Source: Lachnospiraceae bacterium 28-4 (GTDB lineage Bacteria > Bacillota > Clostridia > Lachnospirales > Lachnospiraceae). Taken from it: 64,000 nt of DNA. Made by a program: the position numbers and the translations under genes. Numbering within the stretch: position 1 is the first letter of the stretch; each line of letters begins with the position of its first letter. Shown here piece after piece: positions 1 to 8,119 of the stretch. The notes below the pieces were generated by a model. It did no database searches. It saw only the letters and a program-made list of their open reading frames with translations, and was not told the origin of the DNA. The DNA is taken from positions 333,381 to 397,380 of the forward strand of contig KE159599.1 in the NCBI GenBank assembly GCA_000403275.2. The letters run 5' to 3'.

Positions 1-708
1 CTTTATCGTTCCGTTTTCTTTGTCCACCTCGTATACTTTGCCGTCATAGGCGCTTCCGAAAAGTCTTCCGTCTTCAGAAAAAGCAAAGCAGTTCACATAT
101 TCGGAATCCTTGAAGGAAAATTCCAGTTTTTGAAAAGTTCCGTCCGCAGAAGCGATCCCATATTTGGGCAAAAAACTGCCGCCGATTTCTTCCTCTTCAT
201 CGCCGTTTTCCGCATCGTTCCCTCCTCCGGAATATATAATGGCAATATCGCCATTCTTCGCAACCGCCGTATCCATGACCCAGCATTTGGCTGCCATCAA
301 CTCCTCATGCCATGCCATTTTTTCCCGTTCCCATGTCGCTCCGTCATCTTTGGATACCCATTTTCCATTGTTTCCCGACATAATTACGAGACTTCCGTCT
401 TCCATTTGTGCGATATCTCCCCCGCTTCCCACTTCTCCTTTCAAAGTCTCATCCACGCTTTCCAGATAACGTCCCATTACTTTTTCCTTCTCTCCCGCTC
501 CGTCCAAACTATCTGCGGAATTCTCTTCTCCATAAGCATCATTTCCAACTGACGCCTCTTCGGTCGGCCCTCTTCCGCCTTCCGAACCGCTGCCGCTGCC
601 GCCCTTCCCTTCCGTCGTTCCGCAGCCAGTTATCCCAACTGCTCCAATGGCCATGGCGGCCACAAGCAGCCACGCAAATATTCCCTTCATCCCTCTTTTC
701 TTTTTCAT
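1..708 (-). CDS. Secreted lipoprotein with Asp-box (BNR-like) motif, partial
   Basis: The reading frame is open from the ATG at 708 to the window edge, giving 236 codons; the C-terminus lies outside. Residues 1-29 form a lipoprotein signal (KKKR start, hydrophobic core, lipobox ITGC with Cys29). A Ser/Gly/Glu-rich linker follows. The motif SKDDGATW (residues 119-126) is a classic Asp-box, and the sequence around it (repeated DG-x-L/F turns) suggests a beta-propeller of the sialidase/BNR or photosystem-assembly type on the outer face of the membrane. A ribosome site GGAAAGGG lies about 7 bases before the start. Its promoter region carries the same operator as the two-component system at 4858-6892, so it is probably a target of that system. 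The ligand or enzymatic role is unknown. Confidence 0.8.
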   Translation of the reverse strand, partial: MKKKRGMKGIFAWLLVAAMAIGAVGITGCGTTEGKGGSGSGSEGGRGPTEEASVGNDAYGEENSADSLDGAGEKEKVMGRYLESVDETLKGEVGSGGDIAQMEDGSLVIMSGNNGKWVSKDDGATWEREKMAWHEELMAAKCWVMDTAVAKNGDIAIIYSGGGNDAENGDEEEEIGGSFLPKYGIASADGTFQKLEFSFKDSEYVNCFAFSEDGRLFGSAYDGKVYEVDKENGTIK

Positions 709-785
709 AGTGATACCCTTTCCAAACATATTTTTTATCCTTCCCAAAACAGATACAGTGTTTGCAGTCCCCTTTTCTTTCTGCC

Positions 786-820
786 ATCTTACCAGGCCAA
801 TCTCTAAAAAATCTCTAAAA
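786..820 (-). promoter_or_regulatory. Promoter and double-repeat operator of the lipoprotein gene
   Basis: Read on the minus strand, positions 820-799 hold two copies of TTTAGAGA arranged as a direct repeat within a 22-base block that is identical to 4765-4786. Seven bases further is TAAGAT (791-786), a plausible -10 box; no good -35 hexamer is present, as expected for an activator-dependent promoter. The identical spacing at the response-regulator promoter supports this as the regulator's binding site. Confidence 0.6.
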
Positions 821-861
821 CTAAAAAAAGAAAGCCGGAAACCTGTTTTCCGGTTTCCGGC
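815..861 (-). terminator. Rho-independent terminator of the 949-2376 gene
   Basis: Inverted repeat GCCGGAAACC / GGTTTCCGGC (834-843 and 852-861) followed on the minus strand by a T-rich run. It lies downstream of the minus-strand gene ending at 949. Confidence 0.8.
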
Positions 862-948
862 TTGTCCACGATCTATATTTTTTCTATTTACCCTCTGTTA
901 TTTTTTGATACCGCTCTCCCCTTCTTTTATGAACCAATCTTTATTCAT

Positions 949-2376
949 TTATTCCGCATCTTTATAAATCAGCGCATAAGCATAAAATTTATCAGTACTG
1001 AAGGTTATGGTATCGGGATCCTTATCTTTATCATCAAAGATAAATGGGATACCGTCTTGCGAAACGCAAATCATTTTAAATTCCCGGTTTTGTTTCCGTA
1101 AGGTTTCCGGTACAACCAGCGATATTGTAACCTTCTCTTCCGTTGCATATTTTTCCTTGCTGCCAAGAGGATAAATATTATATGTTCTTGCTATAGTATA
1201 ATTCCCAGCTGCATTTTCAAATACCTCAAAACATTGTTTCCCCTGCATCGCATTTTGGATATTCACATCAAACAGTTGATCATTTTTTGTTGTATATTCT
1301 ACTTTTTCTTTACCATAGCACAAATAACGGGTTTTTTCCTCCTCCGTAGTTGGCGTCCAGGCAACCTCTACAGGTTCTTCACTGGCAGAATAGGTATTCG
1401 GAACATAGTTGCCAGAATCATCAGAAGCATTATTTTCATTACCGAAATTACCGGAGCCGGTATAATAATACTCTTCCGTTACTGCATAATCGCTATGCGT
1501 ATATAAATTTATATTGTCACTATAAACTTTAATACGAACTTTATAGGTTTTTCCGGGTTCCATGACACTTGAAAAATCCTCTTCAGGAATGTCATAGTTC
1601 GTTCCACTAACCATTGTCCATGATTGAAAATCATCATTGCTTATATTTACTAAATATCCGGATGAATGATCAACAAAATTCCATCTGACTGTTCCCGGAT
1701 TATCCAAATCCCATTTTATCTCCGGTGATTCTATTTTTTGTTCGGGTTTCACATAATGAAATACATCACTATAATCGGACAAAACTCCCTTGCTCTCATC
1801 AAACATATCGCTATTATCTGATAATACATGTATTCTAAACATATAATCACCGGATTCCTCAATAGAATAGGAAATATCCGTATTACAGATCACATTATAA
1901 AAACCTTCTGCATCATGTGCAAATTCACGCTTCCCATCTTTGTATATATACGCGCAAACTTTAGTATCTGGCGAATTGTTCTTATTGAAAGAAAAACTCC
2001 CTGGTTTATCCGGGTTCCATTTTAAATCCGTAGGCTTGTTTGGTTTTGTGTCAGATACCATATCCGCATTAACCGTTGATGATTCCGCACTTATTGGCTC
2101 CTCTTGTAATTGGGAATCATTTTCCGACTCTGTTTCCGTTATATTCTTGATCTCCGAATCGACTTCCGTTTGTGATAACGTTTCATCATCAGTATCCGCA
2201 TCTTTTTGCATTTCTTGCGGATTACTGTTTAAATTCTCCTCCTTTTCTTCGTCGGCATCAAACGCCTCGGAAGTATTTGTTTGCTCCGGTTTTAATTCAG
2301 ACGCATTCGCTTGGATACTTAAATAATTTGAAATCAAAAATCCCGCAATCAATACAGCCAATAATTGTTTCCTCAT
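949..2376 (-). CDS. Secreted protein of unknown function with fibronectin-like repeats
   Basis: 475 residues starting with a signal peptide (about residues 1-26, AxA-type cleavage before ASEL). Residues 27-110 are an acidic, low-complexity Glu/Asp/Ser/Thr stretch. Two related segments follow, each opening with a P-x-L/I-K-W-x-x-x-x-P-G motif and rich in alternating Tyr/Val strands, which looks like a pair of immunoglobulin or fibronectin type III folds. The C-terminal third is also beta-rich, and no cell-wall sorting motif was seen. Ribosome site GGAGAGGAG precedes the ATG. It ends at its own terminator and is convergent with nothing, so it is probably monocistronic. Precise function not recognised. 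Confidence 0.75.
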   Translation of the reverse strand: MRKQLLAVLIAGFLISNYLSIQANASELKPEQTNTSEAFDADEEKEENLNSNPQEMQKDADTDDETLSQTEVDSEIKNITETESENDSQLQEEPISAESSTVNADMVSDTKPNKPTDLKWNPDKPGSFSFNKNNSPDTKVCAYIYKDGKREFAHDAEGFYNVICNTDISYSIEESGDYMFRIHVLSDNSDMFDESKGVLSDYSDVFHYVKPEQKIESPEIKWDLDNPGTVRWNFVDHSSGYLVNISNDDFQSWTMVSGTNYDIPEEDFSSVMEPGKTYKVRIKVYSDNINLYTHSDYAVTEEYYYTGSGNFGNENNASDDSGNYVPNTYSASEEPVEVAWTPTTEEEKTRYLCYGKEKVEYTTKNDQLFDVNIQNAMQGKQCFEVFENAAGNYTIARTYNIYPLGSKEKYATEEKVTISLVVPETLRKQNREFKMICVSQDGIPFIFDDKDKDPDTITFSTDKFYAYALIYKDAE

Positions 2377-2426
2377 TTGTCATTTCTCCTCTCCTATCCC
2401 TTTAATATAAAAAATTTTAACACATT

Positions 2427-2717
2427 TTATAAGTAATTAAAACACTGTATTTTGTTGTTTTTACACAAGTATAAAAAATTCTTGGCTATGAACTTTATTT
2501 TCGTAGCAAGGTTCGGTAGTTGGGCTTTTGACCCCAGCATCATGTCATATAATTTAGAAATTTTCAATAAAACTTCTAAATTAGGAATAGTCGTTCCATT
2601 TTCCCATTTTGACACTGCCTACCTTGATATTCCTAATTCTTTTGCTAAATCATCTTGTGTATAGTTGTTGCTTTTACGCAAAAACTGTAAGTATTTCGAT
2701 ATAATATTCATATTCAT
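2427..2717 (-). pseudogene. XRE-family transcriptional regulator inactivated by an amber codon
   Basis: From the ATG at 2717 (ribosome site AAGAAGGGTGA) the frame reads MNMNIISKYLQFLRKSNNY then a helix-turn-helix with ELGISR, a TAG codon, then AVSKWENGTTIPNLEVLLKIS in the same frame. In this family the residue at the stop is normally Gln, so CAG to TAG is the simplest explanation. After the helix-turn-helix the sequence loses similarity to the usual C-terminal region and ends at 2427. It lies divergent to the 2919-4636 gene block and was presumably its repressor. Readthrough or a suppressor tRNA would restore a full DNA-binding domain, but no evidence for that is visible. Confidence 0.75.
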
Positions 2718-2878
2718 AAAAATCACCCTTCTTATTGCCATTATAAGGTATATGGCAATAAGAATAAAGAACTTGACAAGTGCTAAAAAGCAAATAATTA
2801 TACAAAATATTGATTTTTTTATTGACAATTACCAAATATTGAAGTACGCTTGAAAAATACACAAAGTAGTCATTATTA

Positions 2879-2892
2879 TTGCTAATAAGCAA
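2879..2892. promoter_or_regulatory. Small palindrome in the divergent promoter region
   Basis: TTGCT-aata-AGCAA lies between the dead XRE regulator and the 2919-4636 genes, with a TTGACA hexamer at 2822-2827 upstream. Position and symmetry fit an operator for the lost regulator; this is inference. Confidence 0.3.
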
Positions 2893-2918
2893 TCAAAAAG
2901 GGGAAGGAGGGGATTCCA

Positions 2919-2981
2919 ATGCAGGGACAAATGGAATCACTGGCACATGAATTGATATACCGTTTTTCATACAGGACATGA
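2919..2981 (+). CDS. Short leader peptide, 20 residues
   Basis: An ATG at 2919 follows a very strong Shine-Dalgarno sequence (GGGAAGGAGGGG) and reads 20 codons to a TGA at 2979-2981. The peptide begins MQGQMESL and ends YRFSYRT; it has no signal peptide. It lies 18 bases before the next gene and leads the operon. It could be a real small protein, a translational leader, or a remnant of a longer gene. Confidence 0.4.
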   Translation: MQGQMESLAHELIYRFSYRT

Positions 2982-2999
2982 GATAGGAGGAATTCATTC

Positions 3000-3281
3000 A
3001 TGATCATAAAAACCTGGATTATTCTGGCAGTTATTTCAGCTTTCATACAGATTGTCTTAGCAGTAAAGAAAATGCCTCATTGGGTAGGCATGCTTTTGCC
3101 GGCCGCTTTTTTGGCCTTTGCCATTTATGCATGGGCGGATCTGTTTTGGGTCGGCATCCCGGTCGGCAAATTGCTTGCCTTTATGATTCCCCCCATTTTC
3201 CTTGCTTGCCTGTTTGAAATGGTTTATTGGAGAACACGATGGAAAGAGAGGCAGAAGGAATATGAAAAATATAAAAAATAA
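3000..3281 (+). CDS. Small integral membrane protein
   Basis: 93 residues with three predicted hydrophobic helices (roughly residues 3-22, 30-48 and 53-72) and a strongly basic tail (WRTRWKERQKEYEKYKK). The ribosome site AGGAGG lies about 10 bases upstream. It overlaps the start of the next gene by 20 bases, so the two are translationally linked. Similar in size and topology to the proteins at 3616 and 3901, but no family is recognised. Confidence 0.65.
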   Translation: MIIKTWIILAVISAFIQIVLAVKKMPHWVGMLLPAAFLAFAIYAWADLFWVGIPVGKLLAFMIPPIFLACLFEMVYWRTRWKERQKEYEKYKK

Positions 3282-3603
3282 AAGAGTTTATGTCTTGCTC
3301 TTAGCGGCCGTTATTTGTATCCTGACCATAGGAACAACCTGTTTGGCCGCCGAAACAAATGTAACGCCCCGAAGCTACCGGGAGGATCTTCTTGTATCTT
3401 ATAAGGAGTACTGGTATACGGATGGTGCGGGAGTAGAAAGCCATGTAAGATATGGGGAACAATACAGATCATTTACATTTTTAAACGGATACCGGCCATT
3501 GAGACAAACCATAACGCAACTTCCATTAGATGCAGACGATTTGCCTCACGCTGTCACCATACATCGACATCAGCAGGTTCAGATTCAATACGAATTCTAT
3601 TAA
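3262..3603 (+). CDS. Small secreted protein
   Basis: The start is placed at the ATG at 3262, preceded by AAGGA, because it opens a clear signal peptide (MKNIKNKRVYVLLLAAVICILTIG..CLAAET, cleavage near residue 31). The mature part is about 82 residues, rich in Tyr, Arg and His, and contains no cysteine. It overlaps the upstream membrane-protein gene and is followed 12 bases later by another. An upstream in-frame ATG at 3202 lacks a ribosome site and would spoil the signal peptide. Function unknown. Confidence 0.6.
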   Translation: MKNIKNKRVYVLLLAAVICILTIGTTCLAAETNVTPRSYREDLLVSYKEYWYTDGAGVESHVRYGEQYRSFTFLNGYRPLRQTITQLPLDADDLPHAVTIHRHQQVQIQYEFY

Positions 3604-3615
3604 CAGGGAGAAACC

Positions 3616-3900
3616 ATGATTTATAATGAATTAAAATTATTATTGATAATAACTATTATACTAACCATTATCCAAATATGGCTTTCCAAGAAAGAATGCT
3701 GGTGGAAAGGATTATTTGTCCCTGCTTTATACTTGGTTTTTGCCATTCCATATGTATGCACCAAGCTTTTACCCACTAGCAGCATTCGCCTGAGACCTGA
3801 CTACTATCATACAGCCACCTATATTTTCCCTGGTATCTGGTTTTTCATGATCTATTTTACCTTTTATTACTACAAACAATATAAGAAAGAAATAAAATAA
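3616..3900 (+). CDS. Small integral membrane protein
   Basis: 94 residues, ribosome site AGGGAGA nine bases upstream. Three hydrophobic segments (about residues 6-24, 31-50 and 68-87), with a basic C-terminus (YKKEIK). Its stop codon abuts the start of the next gene. Topology resembles the 3000-3281 product, suggesting related components of one membrane complex; no named family recognised. Confidence 0.65.
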   Translation: MIYNELKLLLIITIILTIIQIWLSKKECWWKGLFVPALYLVFAIPYVCTKLLPTSSIRLRPDYYHTATYIFPGIWFFMIYFTFYYYKQYKKEIK

Positions 3901-4137
3901 ATGATGTTAAAAAAAAATTGTAGAAAAAATATTATTATTATAAGCTTTTTATGTGGAGTGATAGTTCGTTGCCTATTAGTCATTTTGAAAGGACGCTTCC
4001 CATTCTTCTCTCTCTCAACAGGATTTCCAGAGTATATGCTAAGACGCATACCATACGGAATTTCAAGCTGTATACTATATGGGATTTTAGGATCTTTGGT
4101 TGGCACAGCATTCTATTTTATAAGGAGGAAAATATAA
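3901..4137 (+). CDS. Small membrane protein
   Basis: 78 residues starting at one of two consecutive ATG codons immediately after the stop of the previous gene; the Shine-Dalgarno is weak, so translation probably depends on coupling. Two hydrophobic segments (about residues 10-29 and 52-72) are separated by a loop containing Pro and Arg. It belongs to the same operon as its neighbours. Function unknown. Confidence 0.6.
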   Translation: MMLKKNCRKNIIIISFLCGVIVRCLLVILKGRFPFFSLSTGFPEYMLRRIPYGISSCILYGILGSLVGTAFYFIRRKI

Positions 4138-4138
4138 T

Positions 4139-4636
4139 ATGCGTAAGTTTAAAAAAAGTTATTCTCTATTAATTGTTCCAATTATAGCTATATTATTTAC
4201 AATTCCTACATATGCATCTGAACAGACACTGACATTTACTGTCGCTCCAGCAGAAGATTTACCCTCTGCAGATGCACAAGCAATTCAGATGACCGCAGAC
4301 ATTCCAATGCCTACTATCAACAGTGATGGAACATTTACTTTTGAAACATCCGGCGGAGTCGGAGAAACCTTGGTTTCCTCCACTTTCAAATTCTCTGGTA
4401 CAACATCCAAAATCACTCTTGGCGCTTATAGCACAAAAGCAAAATCTTACACTGTTTATTTAGAAAAAAAGAGTGGATTAATCTGGACAACCGTTAAAAC
4501 AGTTACATATTATACCGGCGGGGACTATGAATATACCTTTACCAATTTAGATACATCAGCAACATATCGATTACGTTTTTTCAGTCCCGATGGCAAAGTC
4601 ATAGGCACAGGTTCCATTAGTAATTACGCAGGTTAA
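4139..4636 (+). CDS. Secreted beta-rich protein
   Basis: 165 residues with a signal peptide (MRKFKKSYSLLIVPIIAILF..YASEQ, cleavage near residue 26). The mature part is short beta-strands and Thr/Ser/Gly turns, with TYRLRFFSPDGK near the end, resembling a single fibronectin-like or collagen-binding-like domain; no cysteine. The ATG lies one base after the preceding stop with AAGGAGGAAAATAT upstream as ribosome site. Last gene of the operon; a terminator follows. It may be the exported product that the membrane genes upstream serve, but this is inference. Confidence 0.65.
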   Translation: MRKFKKSYSLLIVPIIAILFTIPTYASEQTLTFTVAPAEDLPSADAQAIQMTADIPMPTINSDGTFTFETSGGVGETLVSSTFKFSGTTSKITLGAYSTKAKSYTVYLEKKSGLIWTTVKTVTYYTGGDYEYTFTNLDTSATYRLRFFSPDGKVIGTGSISNYAG

Positions 4637-4654
4637 TAAACAAAATACAATAAT

Positions 4655-4697
4655 AAGGCTGGGAACCTGTTTTTCAATTCCCGGCCTTATTAATTTT
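4655..4697 (+). terminator. Rho-independent terminator of the 2919-4636 operon
   Basis: AAGGCTGGGAA / TTCCCGGCCTT arms (4655-4665, 4678-4688) followed by ATTAATTTT. Confidence 0.8.
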
Positions 4698-4764
4698 CCC
4701 CTATCTGTTTCGCTCTGCCTTTAGTTGCTTCATTTCTTAAAAGTATATCCCCCACTCCTCCAAC

Positions 4765-4799
4765 TTTTAGAGATTTTTTAGAGATTTACTTGCTACAAT
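4765..4799 (+). promoter_or_regulatory. Double-repeat operator and promoter of the two-component operon
   Basis: A 22-base block (4765-4786) with two TTTAGAGA half-sites is identical to the block at 799-820 on the other strand. TACAAT (4794-4799) lies seven bases downstream, the same spacing as TAAGAT at the lipoprotein gene. A second possible -10 (TATAAT) lies at 4809-4814. Tandem half-sites just upstream of -35 are typical for OmpR-family regulators, which suggests autoregulation. Confidence 0.6.
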
Positions 4800-4857
4800 A
4801 AAACCCGTATAATAAACAGGAAGCTGCTACATGCTATTTCCGAAAGGAGAAATTTTT

Positions 4858-5547
4858 ATGCGCGTGCTGTTAGTGGAAGACGATCCAAAACTAAACCATT
4901 CCCTAAAATACCAGTTGGAAAAAGAAAATTTTATTGTGGATTCCTGCTCCGATGGAGAGGAAGCGCTTTTTTATATTGACCAGAATATCCATGACGTTAT
5001 TTTGCTGGACCGGATGCTCCCGCTTCTGGAGGGAACCGAAATCCTCACCTCAATGCGCCGGAAAAACAACAGCACTCCCGTCATTCTGATCACTGCCCTG
5101 GGAACTTTAAATGACAAAATCACAGGTCTTGACCTAGGGGCCGACGATTATCTCGTCAAACCCTTTGATTTCGAAGAACTGCTGGCCCGCATCCGATGCG
5201 TCACGCGGCGCTCTCCCATGATCCAGGGCGATGACATCCTCTCCCTTGGCGACCTGACGCTGCATATCGGAGAAAGCCGCCTGACCGGTCCCGCTGCCTC
5301 CTGTTCCCTGTCGAAAAAAGAAAATGAACTTTTTCAATCTTTTTTTCGCAATTCCGGTCAAATTCTCACCAGGGAACAATTACTCGCCCGGGTCTGGGGG
5401 TTGGATGCGGAAATTGAAGACGGCAACCTGGACAACTATATCCATTTTCTCCGCCGCCGTCTAAACACCGTTGGAAGCACCGTAACCCTGCGTACCGTCA
5501 GAGGCGTCGGATACCGCATGCTTGTATCCCCATCAACCGCCAAATGA
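4858..5547 (+). CDS. OmpR-family response regulator
   Basis: 229 residues from the ATG at 4858, chosen because AAAGGAGA lies nine bases upstream and the product then begins MRVLLVEDDP as expected. Receiver domain about 1-118 with acidic pair Asp8/Asp9, phosphoacceptor Asp51 (ILLDRMLP), Thr79 and Lys101 (YLVKPFDF). A winged-helix DNA-binding domain (about 130-225) ends with YIHFLRRRLN and TVRGVGYRM, the recognition-helix and wing signature. It precedes its sensor kinase by about 40 bases. The shared operator upstream of its own gene and of the lipoprotein at 708 indicates a small regulon. Confidence 0.95.
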   Translation: MRVLLVEDDPKLNHSLKYQLEKENFIVDSCSDGEEALFYIDQNIHDVILLDRMLPLLEGTEILTSMRRKNNSTPVILITALGTLNDKITGLDLGADDYLVKPFDFEELLARIRCVTRRSPMIQGDDILSLGDLTLHIGESRLTGPAASCSLSKKENELFQSFFRNSGQILTREQLLARVWGLDAEIEDGNLDNYIHFLRRRLNTVGSTVTLRTVRGVGYRMLVSPSTAK

Positions 5548-5587
5548 CATCTGCGTAAGCAGACATATCCGTTCAGAAAGGTATCCT

Positions 5588-6892
5588 ATGTTCCGCAAAG
5601 TACACTATCTCCTTACACTTTTATGCGCCGGAACCACCGCCGCCATATTGCTTGTTATGTCCTTCATATATCTTTATGTTTCTGAAACTGGGCTGAAACA
5701 GAGCCAGTTTCTTTCTTTTCAGCACGCTATGGATAATTTCGTCAATAACTTCAAACAACAAAATGTAGTTACCCATGAATGGCTTTCCCGCATGGAAACC
5801 AATAACTCCTATTTTATACGAATCATGGACAACGGAGTTCCACTGCTCTTTAACCAAAGAAAACTCGACCAGAACCGTCTGAACATTGAAGAGGAAGCAC
5901 TGGATTGCTTTTCCTCCTCCTTTTCCGTCGAAACTGCAGATCCCTCCATGGAAGAAACCGACTCCCATTTGGAGTTCCCATTTACGGCATCCACAGGAGA
6001 AAACTACTATGCCTGTGTGGCCCGGATCATCCGTGAAAAACAAAATACGGAGATTCTTGTCCTGTATCCCTTGCGGGATCTGAACGCCAAAATCAAAAAC
6101 CAGCGCATTCATTTTGCCCTGATCGATCTGGCGGCCGTTTTTCTGCTTACTCTCTTCTCCTTCTTTTTTACTAGAAAACTGCTCGCTCCCATTGAGCGGA
6201 ACCGGAAGGAGCAAATACAGTTCGTGGCGGCGGCATCCCACGAACTTCGCACGCCCCTGGCTGTCATCCTTTCTTCCGTCTCCGCCATGAAAAAAGCTTC
6301 TCCCGAAGAAAAAGAGAACTTCCTTTCCACCATAGATTCCGAAGGCAAGCGGATGTCGCGCCTGATCGACGATATGCTTCTTCTTTCCCAGGCGGATGCC
6401 CACGCATTCCCCATTCGTTTGCAGCCGGTGGAATGCGATACCTTGCTTTTAAATTCTTTCGAAACCTTCGAACCGATGGCAAAAGAAAAAAATATTTCTT
6501 TCACGGTCTCCCTGCCCCGCACGGCTTTGCCGCCCTGCCTTTCCGACGGAGAACGCTTAAGCCAGGTAATCGCCATACTCCTGCACAATGCTATCAGCTA
6601 TACGCCCTCCGGCGGAAGCATTTCCCTGACCCTATCGTCAAATAGCACGAAAAAACCGGAAGCCCTTACCCTGTCCATTGCGGATAACGGCATCGGCATC
6701 CCCGATGAAGAAAAAGATAAAATATTCCAGCGTTTCTACCGCTCTGACCGATCCCGCAGCGTCAAAAATCACTTCGGCCTCGGTCTGCCCATCGCCAGCG
6801 AGATCATCCGCTCTTTGGACGGAACGATACGCGTCGTGGATACGCCGGGCGGCGGCAGCACCTTCCTCGTCCGTCTGCCTTTCCGCTCCTGA
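5588..6892 (+). CDS. Sensor histidine kinase, two-component partner
   Basis: 434 residues from the ATG at 5588 (AGAAAGG upstream). Transmembrane helix 1 is at about residues 6-31, an extracellular sensor of about 130 residues follows, and helix 2 is at about 166-188. The HisKA motif ASHELRTPLA has His218. Further on are the N-box (LLHNAISYTPSGG), G1 box (ADNGIGIPDEE), F-box (IFQRFYRSDRSRS) and G2 box (GLGLPIASEI). There is no recognisable HAMP or PAS domain. Cotranscribed with the regulator at 4858. The signal sensed is unknown; a link with the surface lipoprotein at 708 is likely from the shared operator. Confidence 0.95.
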   Translation: MFRKVHYLLTLLCAGTTAAILLVMSFIYLYVSETGLKQSQFLSFQHAMDNFVNNFKQQNVVTHEWLSRMETNNSYFIRIMDNGVPLLFNQRKLDQNRLNIEEEALDCFSSSFSVETADPSMEETDSHLEFPFTASTGENYYACVARIIREKQNTEILVLYPLRDLNAKIKNQRIHFALIDLAAVFLLTLFSFFFTRKLLAPIERNRKEQIQFVAAASHELRTPLAVILSSVSAMKKASPEEKENFLSTIDSEGKRMSRLIDDMLLLSQADAHAFPIRLQPVECDTLLLNSFETFEPMAKEKNISFTVSLPRTALPPCLSDGERLSQVIAILLHNAISYTPSGGSISLTLSSNSTKKPEALTLSIADNGIGIPDEEKDKIFQRFYRSDRSRSVKNHFGLGLPIASEIIRSLDGTIRVVDTPGGGSTFLVRLPFRS

Positions 6893-6893
6893 T

Positions 6894-7247
6894 TTACCCC
6901 TTTCTCATAATTTTATCCAGCGGTTTTCCTTTGGCAAGTTCATCCACCAGCTTATCGAGATAGCGAATCTCACGCATCAGCGGTTCCTCAATCGTTTCCA
7001 CCCTCACGCCGCAGACCACGCCTTTTATCATTTTCCTGTTCTCATTCATTTCAGGTGCCTTCCGAAAAAAATCCCCATAGCTGATTTCTTCCTCCAGTGC
7101 TCTCTCCAGTTCCTCCTGGCTATATCCTGTCAGCCATTGGATGACCTCATCCACTTCCTCTTTCGTCCGCCCCTTTTTTACAGCCTTATTCACAAGAAGC
7201 GGATATATCTTCGAAAGCCTCATTTCGTACACCTTATTGTTGTCCAT
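6894..7247 (-). CDS. DUF2200 family protein
   Basis: 117 residues from the ATG at 7247, chosen for AAGGAGG at the right distance; a start 18 bases upstream is possible but less likely. The sequence [38 protein letters not shown] is the DUF2200 signature. Members are small, soluble, uncharacterised proteins. It is convergent with the kinase gene (one base between stops) and follows the ZIP transporter gene on the same strand. Confidence 0.85.
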   Translation of the reverse strand: MDNNKVYEMRLSKIYPLLVNKAVKKGRTKEEVDEVIQWLTGYSQEELERALEEEISYGDFFRKAPEMNENRKMIKGVVCGVRVETIEEPLMREIRYLDKLVDELAKGKPLDKIMRKG

Positions 7248-7309
7248 CGTTTCCTCCTTTTCCATGGCCTCACTTCACTGATCCGGTTTGGAAACTTATT
7301 TTCTCTCAT

Positions 7310-8089
7310 CTATCCAAGCGCCACGTCCAACGCCATCATGATAACGAATCCGATGGCAAATCCAATAGTTCCCATATTCGAATGCTCGCCTTCTGCCGAT
7401 TCCGGTATCAGCTCTTCCACCACCACATAAAGCATGGCTCCTGCCGCAAAAGCCAGGGTATAGGGAATAAAAGGGTCGATCAGGCCGGCCAGCAGCAGAG
7501 TCACCCCGGCCGCCAGCGGTTCCACGATTCCCGACAGCGTCCCCAGCACAAAAGCCTTTCCCTTTCCGACTTCCTCTTTCAACGGAAGTGATATGATCGC
7601 TCCTTCCGGGAAATTCTGTATGGCGATCCCCACCGATAAAGCGATAGCCCCGGCCATAGTGATCGGGCTGCCCCCAGCCATTGCCCCAGCCAAAACAATT
7701 CCCACGGACGCCCCCTCCGGTATATTATGGATCGTCACTGCCAATATCAGCATCGTCGATTTCTTCCAATTACTCTTAATTCCCTCTTGCTCTTCGCTGT
7801 TCAAATGCAAATGGGGTACCGCCCGGTCTAAAACAAGCAGAAAAACAATCCCAAGCAAAAACCCTGCCGCCGCAGGAACAAACGCGAACTTCCCCATAGG
7901 TTCCGACAAATCCATTGCCGGAATCAACAGCGACCAGACCGATGCCGCCACCATTACTCCCGAGGCAAATCCCAGCATCGTTTTACGCATGACTGCATTC
8001 ATTTCCCCTTTTAATAGGAAAACACAGGCCGCCCCCAGCGTTGTCCCTAAAAACGGAATACTGATCCCGATAAGTATACTGCTATTCAC
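7310..8089 (-). CDS. zupT: ZIP-family divalent metal transporter
   Basis: 259 residues, eight predicted membrane helices. The two signature helices contain HNIPEGASVGI and QNFPEGAIISLPL, the ZIP metal-site motifs of bacterial ZupT/GufA-type importers for zinc, iron or manganese. A Glu-rich, His-containing loop (HLHLNSEEQEG) precedes them. The start is GTG at 8089, supported by AGGAGA seven bases upstream. The gene symbol is by family resemblance only; substrate not determinable. Confidence 0.85.
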   Translation of the reverse strand: MNSSILIGISIPFLGTTLGAACVFLLKGEMNAVMRKTMLGFASGVMVAASVWSLLIPAMDLSEPMGKFAFVPAAAGFLLGIVFLLVLDRAVPHLHLNSEEQEGIKSNWKKSTMLILAVTIHNIPEGASVGIVLAGAMAGGSPITMAGAIALSVGIAIQNFPEGAIISLPLKEEVGKGKAFVLGTLSGIVEPLAAGVTLLLAGLIDPFIPYTLAFAAGAMLYVVVEELIPESAEGEHSNMGTIGFAIGFVIMMALDVALG

Positions 8090-8119
8090 GCTAATCTCCT
8101 CCTCTTCCGATTTCTTTTT

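Noticed and set aside
799..4786. Inverted 22-bp repeats as ends of a composite mobile element
   Set aside because: The blocks lie at a constant distance from -10-like boxes, contain internal half-site repeats and show no target duplication, so an operator is a better explanation; mobile-element ends were kept only as an alternative.
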